Source: Beijerinckia indica subsp. indica ATCC 9039 (GTDB lineage Bacteria; Pseudomonadota; Alphaproteobacteria; Rhizobiales; Beijerinckiaceae). Taken from it: a stretch of 64,000 nucleotides of DNA. The notes beneath the pieces are model-generated. The model searched no databases. It was given only the letters and a program-made list of their open reading frames with translations, and had not been told where the DNA came from. Every line of letters starts with the position of its first letter. Position 1 is the first letter of the stretch. The DNA is taken from contig NC_010581.1 of assembly GCF_000019845.1 (NCBI RefSeq), positions 1,927,501 through 1,991,500 of the forward strand, written 5' to 3'. This document shows positions 17,832 through 26,537 of the stretch, one piece after another. The translations under genes were made by a program, and so were the position numbers.

Positions 17832-19175
17832 ATGCCGTTGGACGCCCCGAACAAGACTTTTGATTCGAAGGCTGATGCGCGAGCACGCCAAATTTTGCGC
17901 GAAATTTTCGATACCGCCGTCGCCGCGGCCGATCCCCGCAAGGTTCTTAAAAATTATCTGCCCGAGCCGCCGCGTTCAGGCCGTTGCATCGTTGTCGGTG
18001 CCGGCAAATCCTCGGCCTTGATGGCCGCCGCATTGGAAGACGCATTGGCCGAGGCCTGGCCCACTATCTCGCTGTCAGGTCTCGTCATCACCCGTTACGG
18101 CCATGCGGTTCCGACGCGAAAGATTGAAATCGTCGAGGCTTCGCATCCGGTGCCGGACGCCGCCGGTGAGGCCGCCGCGCGCCGTGTGCTTGCCGCCGTT
18201 CAAGGACTGAAGCCCGATGATCTGGTCATCGCCCTGATGTCGGGCGGCGGCTCCTCACTGCTCGCTTTACCGGCTGAGGGTCTGACGCTGGCCGATAAAC
18301 AGGCGGTCAATCGCGCTTTGCTCGCCAGCGGCGCGACCATCGCGGAAATGAATATCGTCCGCAAACATCTCTCGGCGATCAAAGGCGGGCGGCTCGCCGC
18401 CGCGTCAGCTCCGGCGCGGCTCGTGACTTTGGCGATCAGCGATATTCCGGGCGATGATCCGGCGGCGATCGCCAGCGGCCCCACTTATCCCGACGCCAGC
18501 ACATTTGCCGATGCCCAGGCGATCGTCGCTCGATACGGTCTCGAACTGCCCCCCAATGTCGCCGACCATTTGCAACGTGCCGCCGACGAAACACCCAAGC
18601 CCGCCCAATTTTCCACGGTGGATTTCCGCCTCATCGCCACACCGCTCATGGCCTTGAGCGCCTGCGCCGAAAAAGCCCGAGACCTCGGCCTCACGCCCCT
18701 CATCCTCGGCGATGCGCTCGAAGGAGAAGCCCGCGAAATGGGGATCATTATGGCCGGTATGGCCCGCAGCGTGGCGGCGCATGGCCTGCCGATCAAGGCC
18801 CCTGCCCTTTTGCTCTCGGGTGGTGAGACGACGGTGACGATCTCGAAAGGCAAGGCTGGTCGTGGTGGCCGCAATATGGAATTTTTGCTGGCTCTCGCGG
18901 TGACTTTGCAAGGCGATGCAAACATCTGGGCTCTTGCCGGAGATACGGATGGAATCGATGGAACGGAAGATGCCGCCGGCGCTTTCATCACGCCCAACAC
19001 ACTCGCGCGGGCACGGGAGGCAGGCCTCGACCCTTTGGCAAAGCTCCTTGAGCACGACAGCTATACCCTCTATGACCAATTGGGTGATCTGCTGCGCACC
19101 GGCCCGACGCTGACCAATGTCAATGATCTCCGCGCCATTCTGATCGAGCCGGGCGAGACAAACGGGACTTCTTGA
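17832..19175 (+). CDS. Glycerate 2-kinase (GckA/TtuD, MOFRL family)
   Basis: 447 residues. It phosphorylates D-glycerate to 2-phosphoglycerate, joining serine-cycle or tartrate/glycerate breakdown to glycolysis. Older annotations call this family hydroxypyruvate reductase. The N-terminal domain (VVGAGKSSALMAAALE, ASHPVPDAAGEAAARRVL, ALMSGGGSSLLALPA, IAEMNIVRKHLSAIKGGRLA) and the C-terminal MOFRL part (LLSGGETTVTI, GRGGRNMEFLLALA, AGDTDGIDGTEDAAGA, TGPTLTNVNDLRAILI) are complete. AGGA lies before the ATG. The GDSL hydrolase gene follows after 3 bases. In methylotrophs with the serine cycle this enzyme is essential, but one copy here does not prove that pathway. Confidence 0.93.
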   Translation: MPLDAPNKTFDSKADARARQILREIFDTAVAAADPRKVLKNYLPEPPRSGRCIVVGAGKSSALMAAALEDALAEAWPTISLSGLVITRYGHAVPTRKIEIVEASHPVPDAAGEAAARRVLAAVQGLKPDDLVIALMSGGGSSLLALPAEGLTLADKQAVNRALLASGATIAEMNIVRKHLSAIKGGRLAAASAPARLVTLAISDIPGDDPAAIASGPTYPDASTFADAQAIVARYGLELPPNVADHLQRAADETPKPAQFSTVDFRLIATPLMALSACAEKARDLGLTPLILGDALEGEAREMGIIMAGMARSVAAHGLPIKAPALLLSGGETTVTISKGKAGRGGRNMEFLLALAVTLQGDANIWALAGDTDGIDGTEDAAGAFITPNTLARAREAGLDPLAKLLEHDSYTLYDQLGDLLRTGPTLTNVNDLRAILIEPGETNGTS

Positions 19176-19178
19176 ACG

Positions 19179-19787
19179 ATGAGAATTTGTTTCATCGGCG
19201 ACAGTTATGTCAACGGAACAGGCGATGATGATTGCCTGGGATGGCCCGGTCGCATTTGCGCGGAGGCGCGGCAGCGCGGGCGCGATATTACGCTCTACAA
19301 TCTCGGCATACGTGGCAATACGAGTACGGATATTGCCGAGCGTTGGGAACGTGAGGCCAGGGCTCGACTCTCACCAGAACATGACGGACGGCTCGTGTTT
19401 TCCTTCGGTGTCAATGATTGCGCATTCATTGAACCCGGCCGCACACGCGTGGCGGAAACACAATCTGTCGAGAATGCCCGCTGCATTCTGCAGCGGGCAA
19501 AAGAATGGCTGCCCACCTTGATGATCGGGCCCCCTCCGAGCAGGGATTTCTCGCGGGATGAGCGTGTCAAAAACCTCTCCGCGCAGTTCGAGGCCCTATG
19601 CCATGACCTCGCCATCCCCTTTCTGTCACCTTGGGATTGGCTGACAGCCGAAGATGTTTGGCTCCAGGAAGCAGCGATTGGAGATGGCGTTCATCCCAAT
19701 CGCGGCGGCTATGGGAGTTTTGCCGATTTGATCCTGGAATGGCCGGCCTGGAGGGAATGGGTCGATGAGCCGGGCCGCCAAGACTGA
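19179..19787 (+). CDS. SGNH/GDSL-type hydrolase
   Basis: 202 residues, cytoplasmic (no signal peptide). Block I is FIGDSYVNG with the nucleophile Ser, block II has NLGIRGNTS, block III FGVNDC, and block V GDGVHPNRGGY with the Asp-His pair, so the esterase triad is intact. The ATG is 3 bases after the glycerate kinase stop, so the two are almost certainly cotranscribed. A role in freeing an acyl or glyceryl ester for the kinase is plausible, but only inferred from the pairing. Confidence 0.85.
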   Translation: MRICFIGDSYVNGTGDDDCLGWPGRICAEARQRGRDITLYNLGIRGNTSTDIAERWEREARARLSPEHDGRLVFSFGVNDCAFIEPGRTRVAETQSVENARCILQRAKEWLPTLMIGPPPSRDFSRDERVKNLSAQFEALCHDLAIPFLSPWDWLTAEDVWLQEAAIGDGVHPNRGGYGSFADLILEWPAWREWVDEPGRQD

Positions 19788-19843
19788 TCCCCTTGTCGCC
19801 TGAACAACCACGACTGGAACTCCGGGCCACATGCTTGCCAACG

Positions 19844-20074
19844 TTACTTAATACACGCGCCCAATCCCTGGACGAGGAGCCTCACCGCGGCCGGAATATC
19901 CTCCGGTTTGGACGGCGCTAGCCTATCGTTCAGCACGATCGTCGCCATACCCTGCACCAGCGCTCGGCAAGCGAGCGTGGCGGCGGAGGTCTGCCCGGGT
20001 AATATGCTGTCCACCCGGTCGGCAAGGATCTCCCCTGAAAAGGGCCGGTCGGGGCTTTGAAGATGATCCTTCAA
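19844..20074 (-). pseudogene. Fragment resembling the C-terminus of a TetR-family regulator
   Basis: 76-residue frame with FSGEILADRVDSILPGQTSAATLACRALVQGMATIVLNDRL followed by DIPAAVRLLVQGLGACI. This reads like the last two helices of a TetR ligand-binding domain (an 'A..LVQG.A.I.L..RL' helix and a terminal 'AV..L..GL' helix). No HTH is encoded upstream: valS ends only 16 bases away. It is therefore probably a remnant left when valS-proximal DNA was rearranged. It could instead be an unrelated small protein. Confidence 0.4.
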
Positions 20075-20089
20075 AGCGCCGAAAATTTT

Positions 20090-22837
20090 CTAACCAAAAC
20101 GCTTGAGTGCCGCTTCAAGCTTTTCCTTCTTGGCCAGCATGTCGTCCCGCCTTTCGCGGTTTTCCTCGACCACTTCCTCCGGCGCGCGGGCGATGAAATC
20201 GGCATTGTCGAGCTTGGCGGTCATCTTTTGCGCCTCTTGCTCCAGCTTGCCGATTTCCTTGACGAGACGGCGTTTCTCGACATCAAAATCGATAATGCCC
20301 GCGAGCGGCAGAGCGAATGTCGTCTGCTGCACGATGGTCTGCACCGATTGCAGCGGTGCCTCGGTCAGGAAAGTGATTTCGGAGAGGCGGGCGAGCTTTT
20401 TGAGCGTGTCCCCCGAGCGCAGCACTTGCGCAACACGCTCTTCCGACGCGCCGACGACAACGAGCGGGATTTGCGCGCCCGGAGGCACGTTCATTTCTGA
20501 ACGCACTGAGCGCAATTCGGAGACAAGCGCCACCAGAAAACCGATTTCGGCCTCAGCTTGCGGATTGGCGCAGCCGAGAAGCCGTGGCCATTCGGCAACC
20601 GCGAGGACTTGTCCTTGGTGAGCAAAGGAGAACAATTCCTCGGTCACATAGGGCATGAAGGGATGCAGGAGCTTCACAATCAGGTCGAGAATGAAGGCAA
20701 CCGTCGCCCGTGTCTCATCTCCCCCCGCCACGTCAGGCACGAGATTTTCTGTGGAACCCGCATCGTTGGTCTGTAAAAGGGGTTTCGCCAGTTCGAGATA
20801 CCAATCGCAGAAAATATTCCAGACGAACCGGTAGGCCGCATTGGCGGCATCATCGAAGCGATAGATCTCGATCGCGGTTGTGATCGATTCAATCGTATTG
20901 GCGGCCTCGGCGACAATCCACTGATTAAGGGTCAGCGACACTTTGCGCGGATCGAAATCCGGCTTCAAGACACAGCGATTGACCTCGGCGAAACGGGCGG
21001 CGTTCCACAGCTTGGTCACGAAATTGCGGTAGCCCTCGACGCGTTGCGTCGAAAGCTTGATGTCGCGTCCGGGCGCCGCCATGGAGGCGAGCGTGAAACG
21101 CAAGGCATCGGCCCCATATTGATCGACGAGATTCAGGGGATCAATCACATTGCCCTTCGTTTTCGACATTTTCGCGCCTTTTTCATCGCGAACCAGGGCA
21201 TGAATATAGACGTCGCGGAACGGGACTTCGCCGAGGAAATGCAGGCCCATCATCATCATCCGCGCAACCCAGAAGAAGATGATGTCGAAGCCCGTGACCA
21301 GCACATTGGTCGGATAATAGCGCTTCAATTCCGCCGTCTCATCCGGCCAGCCAAGCGTCGAGAAAGGCCAGAGCGCGGATGAGAACCAGGTATCCAGCAC
21401 ATCCTCGTCGCGAATCAGGCTGGTTGGGGTCCCATAATGGGCAAGGGCTGCGAGTTCCGCCTCGGTCGCCGAGGCCTCGACGAACACATGACCATCCGGC
21501 CCATACCAGGCCGGAATCTGATGACCCCACCAAAGCTGCCTGGAAATGCACCAGGGCTGGATATTGTCCAGCCATTCGAAATAGGTCTTTTCCCAATTTT
21601 TCGGGATGAAGCCCGTCCGCCCATCCCGCACGGCGGCGAGTGCCGGCTGCGCCAAGGTCTTCGCATCCACGTACCATTGATCGGTCAGATAAGGCTCTAT
21701 GATGACGGTCTTGGTCTTCTCGTCATGCGGAACCATATGCGGATGCGGCTCGATCTTTTCGACGAGACCACGCTCCTCCATCATGGCGACGATGCGCTCA
21801 CGCGCGGCCTCACGCGTCAGACCGTCTAGATGATCGATAATGAGCCCGGCATCGATCGAATCGTCGAGGCCTTCAAGAAATTCCTCATTCTCCTGCAATG
21901 ATAATTTCGCCTCGGCATCGAAAAGATTGATCAGCGGCAGATTATGCCGGCGGCCAACCTCGAAATCATTGAAATCATGGGCAGGTGTGATCTTGACCGC
22001 GCCGGTTCCCTTTTCCGGGTCGGAATAGGCATCGGCGACGATAGGAATGATGCGCCCGACGAGCGGCAAGCGGACCTTTGCCCCCTGCAAAGCGCGATAG
22101 CGTTCATCATCGGGATGCACCGCAACGGCGGCATCGCCCAACATGGTTTCCGGCCGCGTCGTCGCGACGGTAATATAGGTGCCGGTTTTGGCACCCGTAT
22201 CGTCAACGACCGGATATTTGAAATAATAGAGAGCCCCCTTGGTCTCGACCTGCGCCACTTCGAGATCGGAAATGGCGGTCTGCAACCCCGGATGCCAATT
22301 GACGAGGCGTTTGTCCTTGTAGATCAGCCCTTCTTTATAGAGTCGCACGAACACTTTGATGACGGCGCGCGACAGGCCTTCATCCATGGTGAACCGTTCG
22401 CGTGACCAATCACAAGACGCGCCGAGCCGCTTCAATTGCGAAATGATGGCGCCGCCTGATTCCTCCTTCCAAGCCCAGACCTTTTCCAGAAATTTCTGTC
22501 GGCCCAGGGTGCGGCGATCAGGCTCCTGATGCTCCATCAGCCGCCGTTCAACGACCATCTGCGTGGCAATACCCGCATGGTCCATGCCCGGTTGCCACAG
22601 GACATCCTTGCCACGCATGCGCTCGAAACGGCAGAGAATATCCTGCAATGTATTGTTGAGCGCATGGCCCATATGCAATGTGCCGGTGACATTGGGTGGC
22701 GGGATGACGATGCAGAAAGTCGGAGCCCCGGCCCTGTCCGGCTGCCCCGCGCGAAACACACCGGTTTCTTCCCAAAGCGCCGCGATCTTGCCTTCGACCG
22801 ATTTCGGATCGAAAGTCTTTTCCATCATCCCCACCAT
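20090..22837 (-). CDS. valS: Valine-tRNA ligase
   Basis: 915 residues, class I aminoacyl-tRNA synthetase. The HIGH motif appears as GTLHMGHAL (about residue 50) and KMSKS as KMSKTKGNVIDPL. Also seen are the CP1 editing domain with ATTRPETMLGDAAVAVHPDD, the WCISRQLWWGHQIPAWY segment, and the C-terminal tRNA-binding coiled coil (KRRLVKEIGKLEQEAQKM). ATGs at codons 1 and 5 are both possible starts. Next to the popZ-like gene and tolC, a conserved neighbourhood in Hyphomicrobiales. Confidence 0.98.
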   Translation of the reverse strand: MVGMMEKTFDPKSVEGKIAALWEETGVFRAGQPDRAGAPTFCIVIPPPNVTGTLHMGHALNNTLQDILCRFERMRGKDVLWQPGMDHAGIATQMVVERRLMEHQEPDRRTLGRQKFLEKVWAWKEESGGAIISQLKRLGASCDWSRERFTMDEGLSRAVIKVFVRLYKEGLIYKDKRLVNWHPGLQTAISDLEVAQVETKGALYYFKYPVVDDTGAKTGTYITVATTRPETMLGDAAVAVHPDDERYRALQGAKVRLPLVGRIIPIVADAYSDPEKGTGAVKITPAHDFNDFEVGRRHNLPLINLFDAEAKLSLQENEEFLEGLDDSIDAGLIIDHLDGLTREAARERIVAMMEERGLVEKIEPHPHMVPHDEKTKTVIIEPYLTDQWYVDAKTLAQPALAAVRDGRTGFIPKNWEKTYFEWLDNIQPWCISRQLWWGHQIPAWYGPDGHVFVEASATEAELAALAHYGTPTSLIRDEDVLDTWFSSALWPFSTLGWPDETAELKRYYPTNVLVTGFDIIFFWVARMMMMGLHFLGEVPFRDVYIHALVRDEKGAKMSKTKGNVIDPLNLVDQYGADALRFTLASMAAPGRDIKLSTQRVEGYRNFVTKLWNAARFAEVNRCVLKPDFDPRKVSLTLNQWIVAEAANTIESITTAIEIYRFDDAANAAYRFVWNIFCDWYLELAKPLLQTNDAGSTENLVPDVAGGDETRATVAFILDLIVKLLHPFMPYVTEELFSFAHQGQVLAVAEWPRLLGCANPQAEAEIGFLVALVSELRSVRSEMNVPPGAQIPLVVVGASEERVAQVLRSGDTLKKLARLSEITFLTEAPLQSVQTIVQQTTFALPLAGIIDFDVEKRRLVKEIGKLEQEAQKMTAKLDNADFIARAPEEVVEENRERRDDMLAKKEKLEAALKRFG

Positions 22838-23049
22838 TCGCCTTTAATCTTGCGCTCCGCCGCCTTTGCCAGCCTCTTGCGGGCCGGCGATGACGGAACT
22901 TTTCGAGCAAGATGTGTTGAGAGTAAATCGCCTCGCGATACGAAATCCTTGATCTTGCCCATGTTTTCTAACATGAGGCCGATAGGCGAGGCCCGTCGGG
23001 TTTCCCCATTATTCGTTCGCGGAACTGAGAACCACGCCTATTCAAGAGA

Positions 23050-23092
23050 CTAGAGTATTTTCATGATGCAATGAATCATGAAAATACTCTAG
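23050..23092. repeat. 18-base perfect palindromic extragenic repeat
   Basis: CTAGAGTATTTTCATGAT (23050-23067), a 7-base spacer, and its exact complement ATCATGAAAATACTCTAG (23075-23092). The CTAGAG...CTCTAG ends and length resemble the RIME-type intergenic mosaic repeats of rhizobia. It is too far from the popZ-like gene and not followed by a T-run, so it is unlikely to be a terminator. Confidence 0.75.
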
Positions 23093-23176
23093 GTCCAGCG
23101 CGAAGGTTGCGATCTTATCACATCAAGTTCACAAAGTGGCCCTATGAGCCTCAATTCATCGTCACAGACGGGTTAA

Positions 23177-23223
23177 TAAAAGAAAGCCTTTCCGCCGATG
23201 ACAAGCGGAAAGGCTTTCTTTTA
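23177..23223. terminator. Bidirectional Rho-independent terminator
   Basis: A 19-base perfect stem (23177-23195 with 23205-23223), core AAGCCTTTCCGC/GCGGAAAGGCTT, 9-base loop, flanked by A-run and T-run. It lies about 100 bases after the stop of the minus-strand popZ-like gene, which it most likely ends. Confidence 0.85.
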
Positions 23224-23320
23224 AAAATTCATCGGGAGAGCCTTATAGCAGACAAGATCCTTTAGGAAAAAGGTTCGCTCCCTACAGTCATAAAGAGCAT
23301 CTGCTTCGGCAATTTAAGGA

Positions 23321-23752
23321 TTATTCCCCACGCGCGACCCGTTCGATTTCCGCCTTTACCAGACGTTCGACCAGGGACGGTAGATATTCATCAAGCCAAG
23401 CTTTCAGCATGGGCTTGAGCATATCCTGCGTCATGGCAATAATAACATCCGATTGCTGAACGAAACGGCTTCCAAACAAGGCAAGGAAGGACGCATTTAC
23501 GGAGGCGTTGGTTTCTGGAGAAATCAGAGACCCTGCAAGGGCCAGTTCACCGCCAGCGGCCTGCACGACAGCATCCGATGGCGAATAGCCTGACGCACGG
23601 AGCGCGGCAGCAGAGGCGCCAGCTTGGCCTGGCGTTCCCTGGTCATCAGCAATGATCCTGCGGATTGAAGCCAAAATGTCCTCCATCGAAGGTTCATTCG
23701 CCTTGGATTCGGCCTCATGGTTGTCTTTTGCGACGGTGCTTGCTGCGCTCAT
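23321..23752 (-). CDS. popZ: PopZ/DUF2497 cell-pole organising protein
   Basis: 143 residues. The two conserved ends of the family are present: the N-terminal helix EPSMEDILASIRRIIADDQ (residues 20-38) used for partner binding, and the C-terminal oligomerisation helices MLKPMLKAWLDEYLPSLVERL and KAEIERVARGE. PopZ forms polar condensates that anchor ParB-bound origins and recruit cell-cycle kinases. The linker is short and, unlike Caulobacter PopZ, is not rich in proline and acidic residues. GAGG precedes the ATG. Neighbours tolC and valS are as in many relatives. Confidence 0.85.
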   Translation of the reverse strand: MSAASTVAKDNHEAESKANEPSMEDILASIRRIIADDQGTPGQAGASAAALRASGYSPSDAVVQAAGGELALAGSLISPETNASVNASFLALFGSRFVQQSDVIIAMTQDMLKPMLKAWLDEYLPSLVERLVKAEIERVARGE

Positions 23753-24171
23753 GGCCTCTTACGCTTTCCAACAAGGGTTACGCTTCAATAGGGACAGGCA
23801 TCAGGCTCGCCGTAGAGAATTCCTTGTCACCCGCTCCAGCATTTACTTTTTGTAAACTAGTCTCAGCTTGACCCTCAAGGCAAGCTCAGGAAGCGAATGA
23901 CGCAAGCATTTTTACTTAAGGTTAACGTGTTAATCATCCATTTTTTCAAGATAAGCTTAAGCTAGGCAGCGAAACCGAATCACCGGCGTCCCATTTTAAA
24001 GCATTGAAAATATTTATAATTTTTACATGAAATCCGCCCACTCCGGAATGTCTGGCGGTAGCAAAATCAAAGCTAAAAGGCATGAATCAAAATGAAACAC
24101 GCCTCTTTCTTCCGGTTGATAAGGTAAATCTTGACGGATATACGGCGAGAATCAGTTAAGCGATCGCTGAA
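23753..24171. other. Intergenic region between tolC and the popZ-like gene
   Basis: No gene seen. A+T-rich with several TTAA tetrads (about 23910-23960); none shows the 7-base spacing of a CtrA site. It probably carries the promoter of the popZ-like gene. Confidence 0.4.
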
Positions 24172-25641
24172 TCAGCGTCCGTCAGGCGTGCGGACACCGA
24201 TCCATTTATCCTTGATCTGCTCGAAATGAACAGTCGGATCATATTCTACGACGGACAGATGCAGATTGGCCGCAGTCAACTTACCCACGGTCGACATGAC
24301 GACGTAGGATGCGACGACTCGGTCACGCTGAGCGGTCACGAGGCTCACCCGGGTGTTAAGCAGGAATTGCTGTGCGTTGAGGACATCAAGCGTCGTGCGC
24401 TGACCGACCCTCGCCTCTTCCCGAACGCCGTTCAGAGCGATTTCCGCTGCTTTGACCGCGGCGAGAGACGATTGAATGACCGCTTTCGCCGTCTCGAGCT
24501 GGCTCCAACTGGAGACCACAGAGGCCCTCACTTGTGTCCGCTGCAAATCGGCCTGCAATTGGGCTTGGCCGAGTCTTTCCTTGGCTTGGCGAATCTGCGA
24601 ATAGGTCGCGCCGCCATTTTCGTAAAGCGGGACAGTGACCTGGCCTACGACCGAAGCGTTGAAGCTTGGATAGCCCGGAATACCGTTATTATTGAAAACA
24701 CGCTGCGTCGAAGCGACAAAATCGACTTTTGGATAGAGCGCGCCCTCGGCAATCTTGACCTGAGCCTGGGCCGCGTCCACAGAATGAAGGGCCGCCTGCA
24801 CCGCCGGATGTTCGGCCATGGCAAGATCTATGGCCGCGTCCACGTTGCGGGGCAATAGTTTCTCGATCGTCGCGGCGGGCTCCAGCTTTTTGGGCTCGAC
24901 GCCGATGATCTGACGGTAATTGGCGATATTTGTCTGCAGATTGGCCTGCGCTGCAAAATAATCCGATCGCGCTGAGGCGAGGCTCGATTCAGATTGCGCG
25001 ACATCGGTTTTCGTCACTTCACCGACATTGAAACGATCGCGCGTCTGGCGCAATTGCTCCTCGAGCACAATAATATTATTGCGCCGCAGATTGAGAATGG
25101 CCGTATCGCGCAGCACATTCATGTAAGCCGTGGCACCAAATTGCAGAATATTCTGCTCTGTATTGCGCATCCCCTCGCGCGCGCCCAGAATATTCGACTC
25201 TGCCTGACGCACCGTATTGAGCGTCCGGTTGCCGTTGAAAAGATTCTGAGTCGCAGTAACACCAACCTGCCCAACATCGACATTGTAAGTGCCGCTGAAG
25301 ACCGTACCAGCGGTCGGCAGATGTGAATAAAGGTGATTATAGCCGTAAGAACCGGACGCACTGACATTCGGCCGCCAGCCAGCGGTGGCCTGAGGCAAAG
25401 CCTCATCAGCGGCACGAACCGACGCACGTTCCTGATTCATATCTGGGTTGTTAGTATAGGCCTTGGCCAAGGCGCTCGACATACTCTCCGCCATGGCGGA
25501 AGGAGAAGCGAGAAGCTGGCCTATGGCCAAGCCGAGACCAGCCATATAATGCGGCAGCTTGCGCGATGACAGCGATCCGCGATCACGCTTGCCCCGTGTA
25601 CTGGAAAGAGCTGCTTTGCGTCGAAGTTCAATGTGAGGCAT
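24172..25641 (-). CDS. tolC: TolC-family outer-membrane efflux protein
   Basis: 489 residues. A long basic N-terminus precedes the signal peptide (YMAGLGLAIGQLLASPSAMA, cut before ES), so a start at the ATG at residue 32 is also possible. The mature protein has the two repeated OEP domains: SMSSALAKAYTNNPDMNQERA, GSYGYNHLYSH, VGVTATQNLFNGNRTLNTVRQ, and in the second half GQVTVPLYENGGATYSQIRQAKERL and VGQRTTLDVLNAQQFLL. It forms the trimeric exit duct for type I secretion and tripartite efflux. It could serve the ABC exporter and HlyD gene at 44-49 kb, although those are unlinked. Confidence 0.95.
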   Translation of the reverse strand: MPHIELRRKAALSSTRGKRDRGSLSSRKLPHYMAGLGLAIGQLLASPSAMAESMSSALAKAYTNNPDMNQERASVRAADEALPQATAGWRPNVSASGSYGYNHLYSHLPTAGTVFSGTYNVDVGQVGVTATQNLFNGNRTLNTVRQAESNILGAREGMRNTEQNILQFGATAYMNVLRDTAILNLRRNNIIVLEEQLRQTRDRFNVGEVTKTDVAQSESSLASARSDYFAAQANLQTNIANYRQIIGVEPKKLEPAATIEKLLPRNVDAAIDLAMAEHPAVQAALHSVDAAQAQVKIAEGALYPKVDFVASTQRVFNNNGIPGYPSFNASVVGQVTVPLYENGGATYSQIRQAKERLGQAQLQADLQRTQVRASVVSSWSQLETAKAVIQSSLAAVKAAEIALNGVREEARVGQRTTLDVLNAQQFLLNTRVSLVTAQRDRVVASYVVMSTVGKLTAANLHLSVVEYDPTVHFEQIKDKWIGVRTPDGR

Positions 25642-26537
25642 TACGCAAGCCCGATCCCATCCCGCTGTAATCTGGCTCTCTGGATTCGGGAATCAATCCC
25701 AGATCTCCACTTACCATATCTGCCTTCCCATGAACCCATCATCTGAGTGTTAAGAAGACCTAACCTATAGCCTGAGGTTTTACCAGAGAATCCATCCCAT
25801 TTACAGTGTTTTGGTCCGTCGCGAACAAGGACTCCAAGGACTGTGCCTCGGATGCATCACCTCCAGCATTACTTTTGTATCGATCCCGCTTGCGATGCGC
25901 TAGCTTTTTGAGAATGCGCGAAATTGATTTCGAAAGTCCTACGGAAGGCCACGATCCAAGTCCTTATGCCAGTGGCCCTCAAGAACGACGTTGGAACACT
26001 CTCAAATTTTCGTTGCGCCCTTGAAACAGCGAACATTCGAGAAAACGGGCGAAGGGCGAGTATCTGCCCGAAGACATTGAAGAACAACATTCCGGAACAC
26101 GAGGGCGCTATTTGCGACCTTGGCATGACCATCAAAAGCACGGCCAAGCCTTTCCGATTAACGCGCAAACGATGAGGGTTGCTGACTCTTTTGTCCAACC
26201 CTTTCAAAATCGGCAGAAGATCTTGAATGCGCGGGCACAATCATCGTTCCCGTCATTGAAACATGGCCAACTCTACAAGAGAGAGTCGCTCATGACAGAG
26301 AATGATCGTGTGCGATTTCGGTGGGAAATTGATTCTATGCCAAGATCCACGTTGAACGACTCACGTTGAGATCTTGGCTCCCTTCTTCTTGAAGGTTCTC
26401 TTCTTTTGACAGGTTGTGATGCCTTCAAACGAAGAGAAAGAGCGCATTTTCAAACGAAGCCTCTTCACTCCGGTCTTGAAAACACGCTCATTCAACGGAC
26501 AAAATCTTTTCCCGATTCAACAAATCGGGAAGACATT
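25642..26537. other. 900-base intergenic region with degenerate repeats
   Basis: Several short open frames overlap here on both strands but none has a ribosome site or recognisable product. The region contains a repeat (26001-26042) about three-quarters identical over 40 bases to one at 34339-34380, and a hairpin with arms CCAAGATC/GATCTTGG (26340-26377). The tolC promoter should be near its left end. Confidence 0.5.
26001..26042. repeat. Degenerate palindromic repeat, copy B
   Basis: Related to 34339-34380: both share AAATTTTCG, CTTTGAAA/CTTGAAA, GCGAA and ATTCG in the same order and spacing. It lies in the gene-poor region upstream of tolC. Confidence 0.4.

Larger units (their letters stand above)
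22838..23320. other. Intergenic region between the popZ-like gene and valS
   Basis: No gene seen. It holds an 18-base perfect palindromic repeat (23050-23092) and a strong bidirectional terminator (23177-23223). The valS promoter should lie between 22838 and about 23040; I cannot pick it out reliably. Confidence 0.6.

Noticed and set aside
23900..23965. TTAA tetrads suggesting a CtrA-binding site upstream of the popZ-like gene
   Set aside because: Spacings of 4 and 10 bases are seen, not the 7 of the CtrA consensus.
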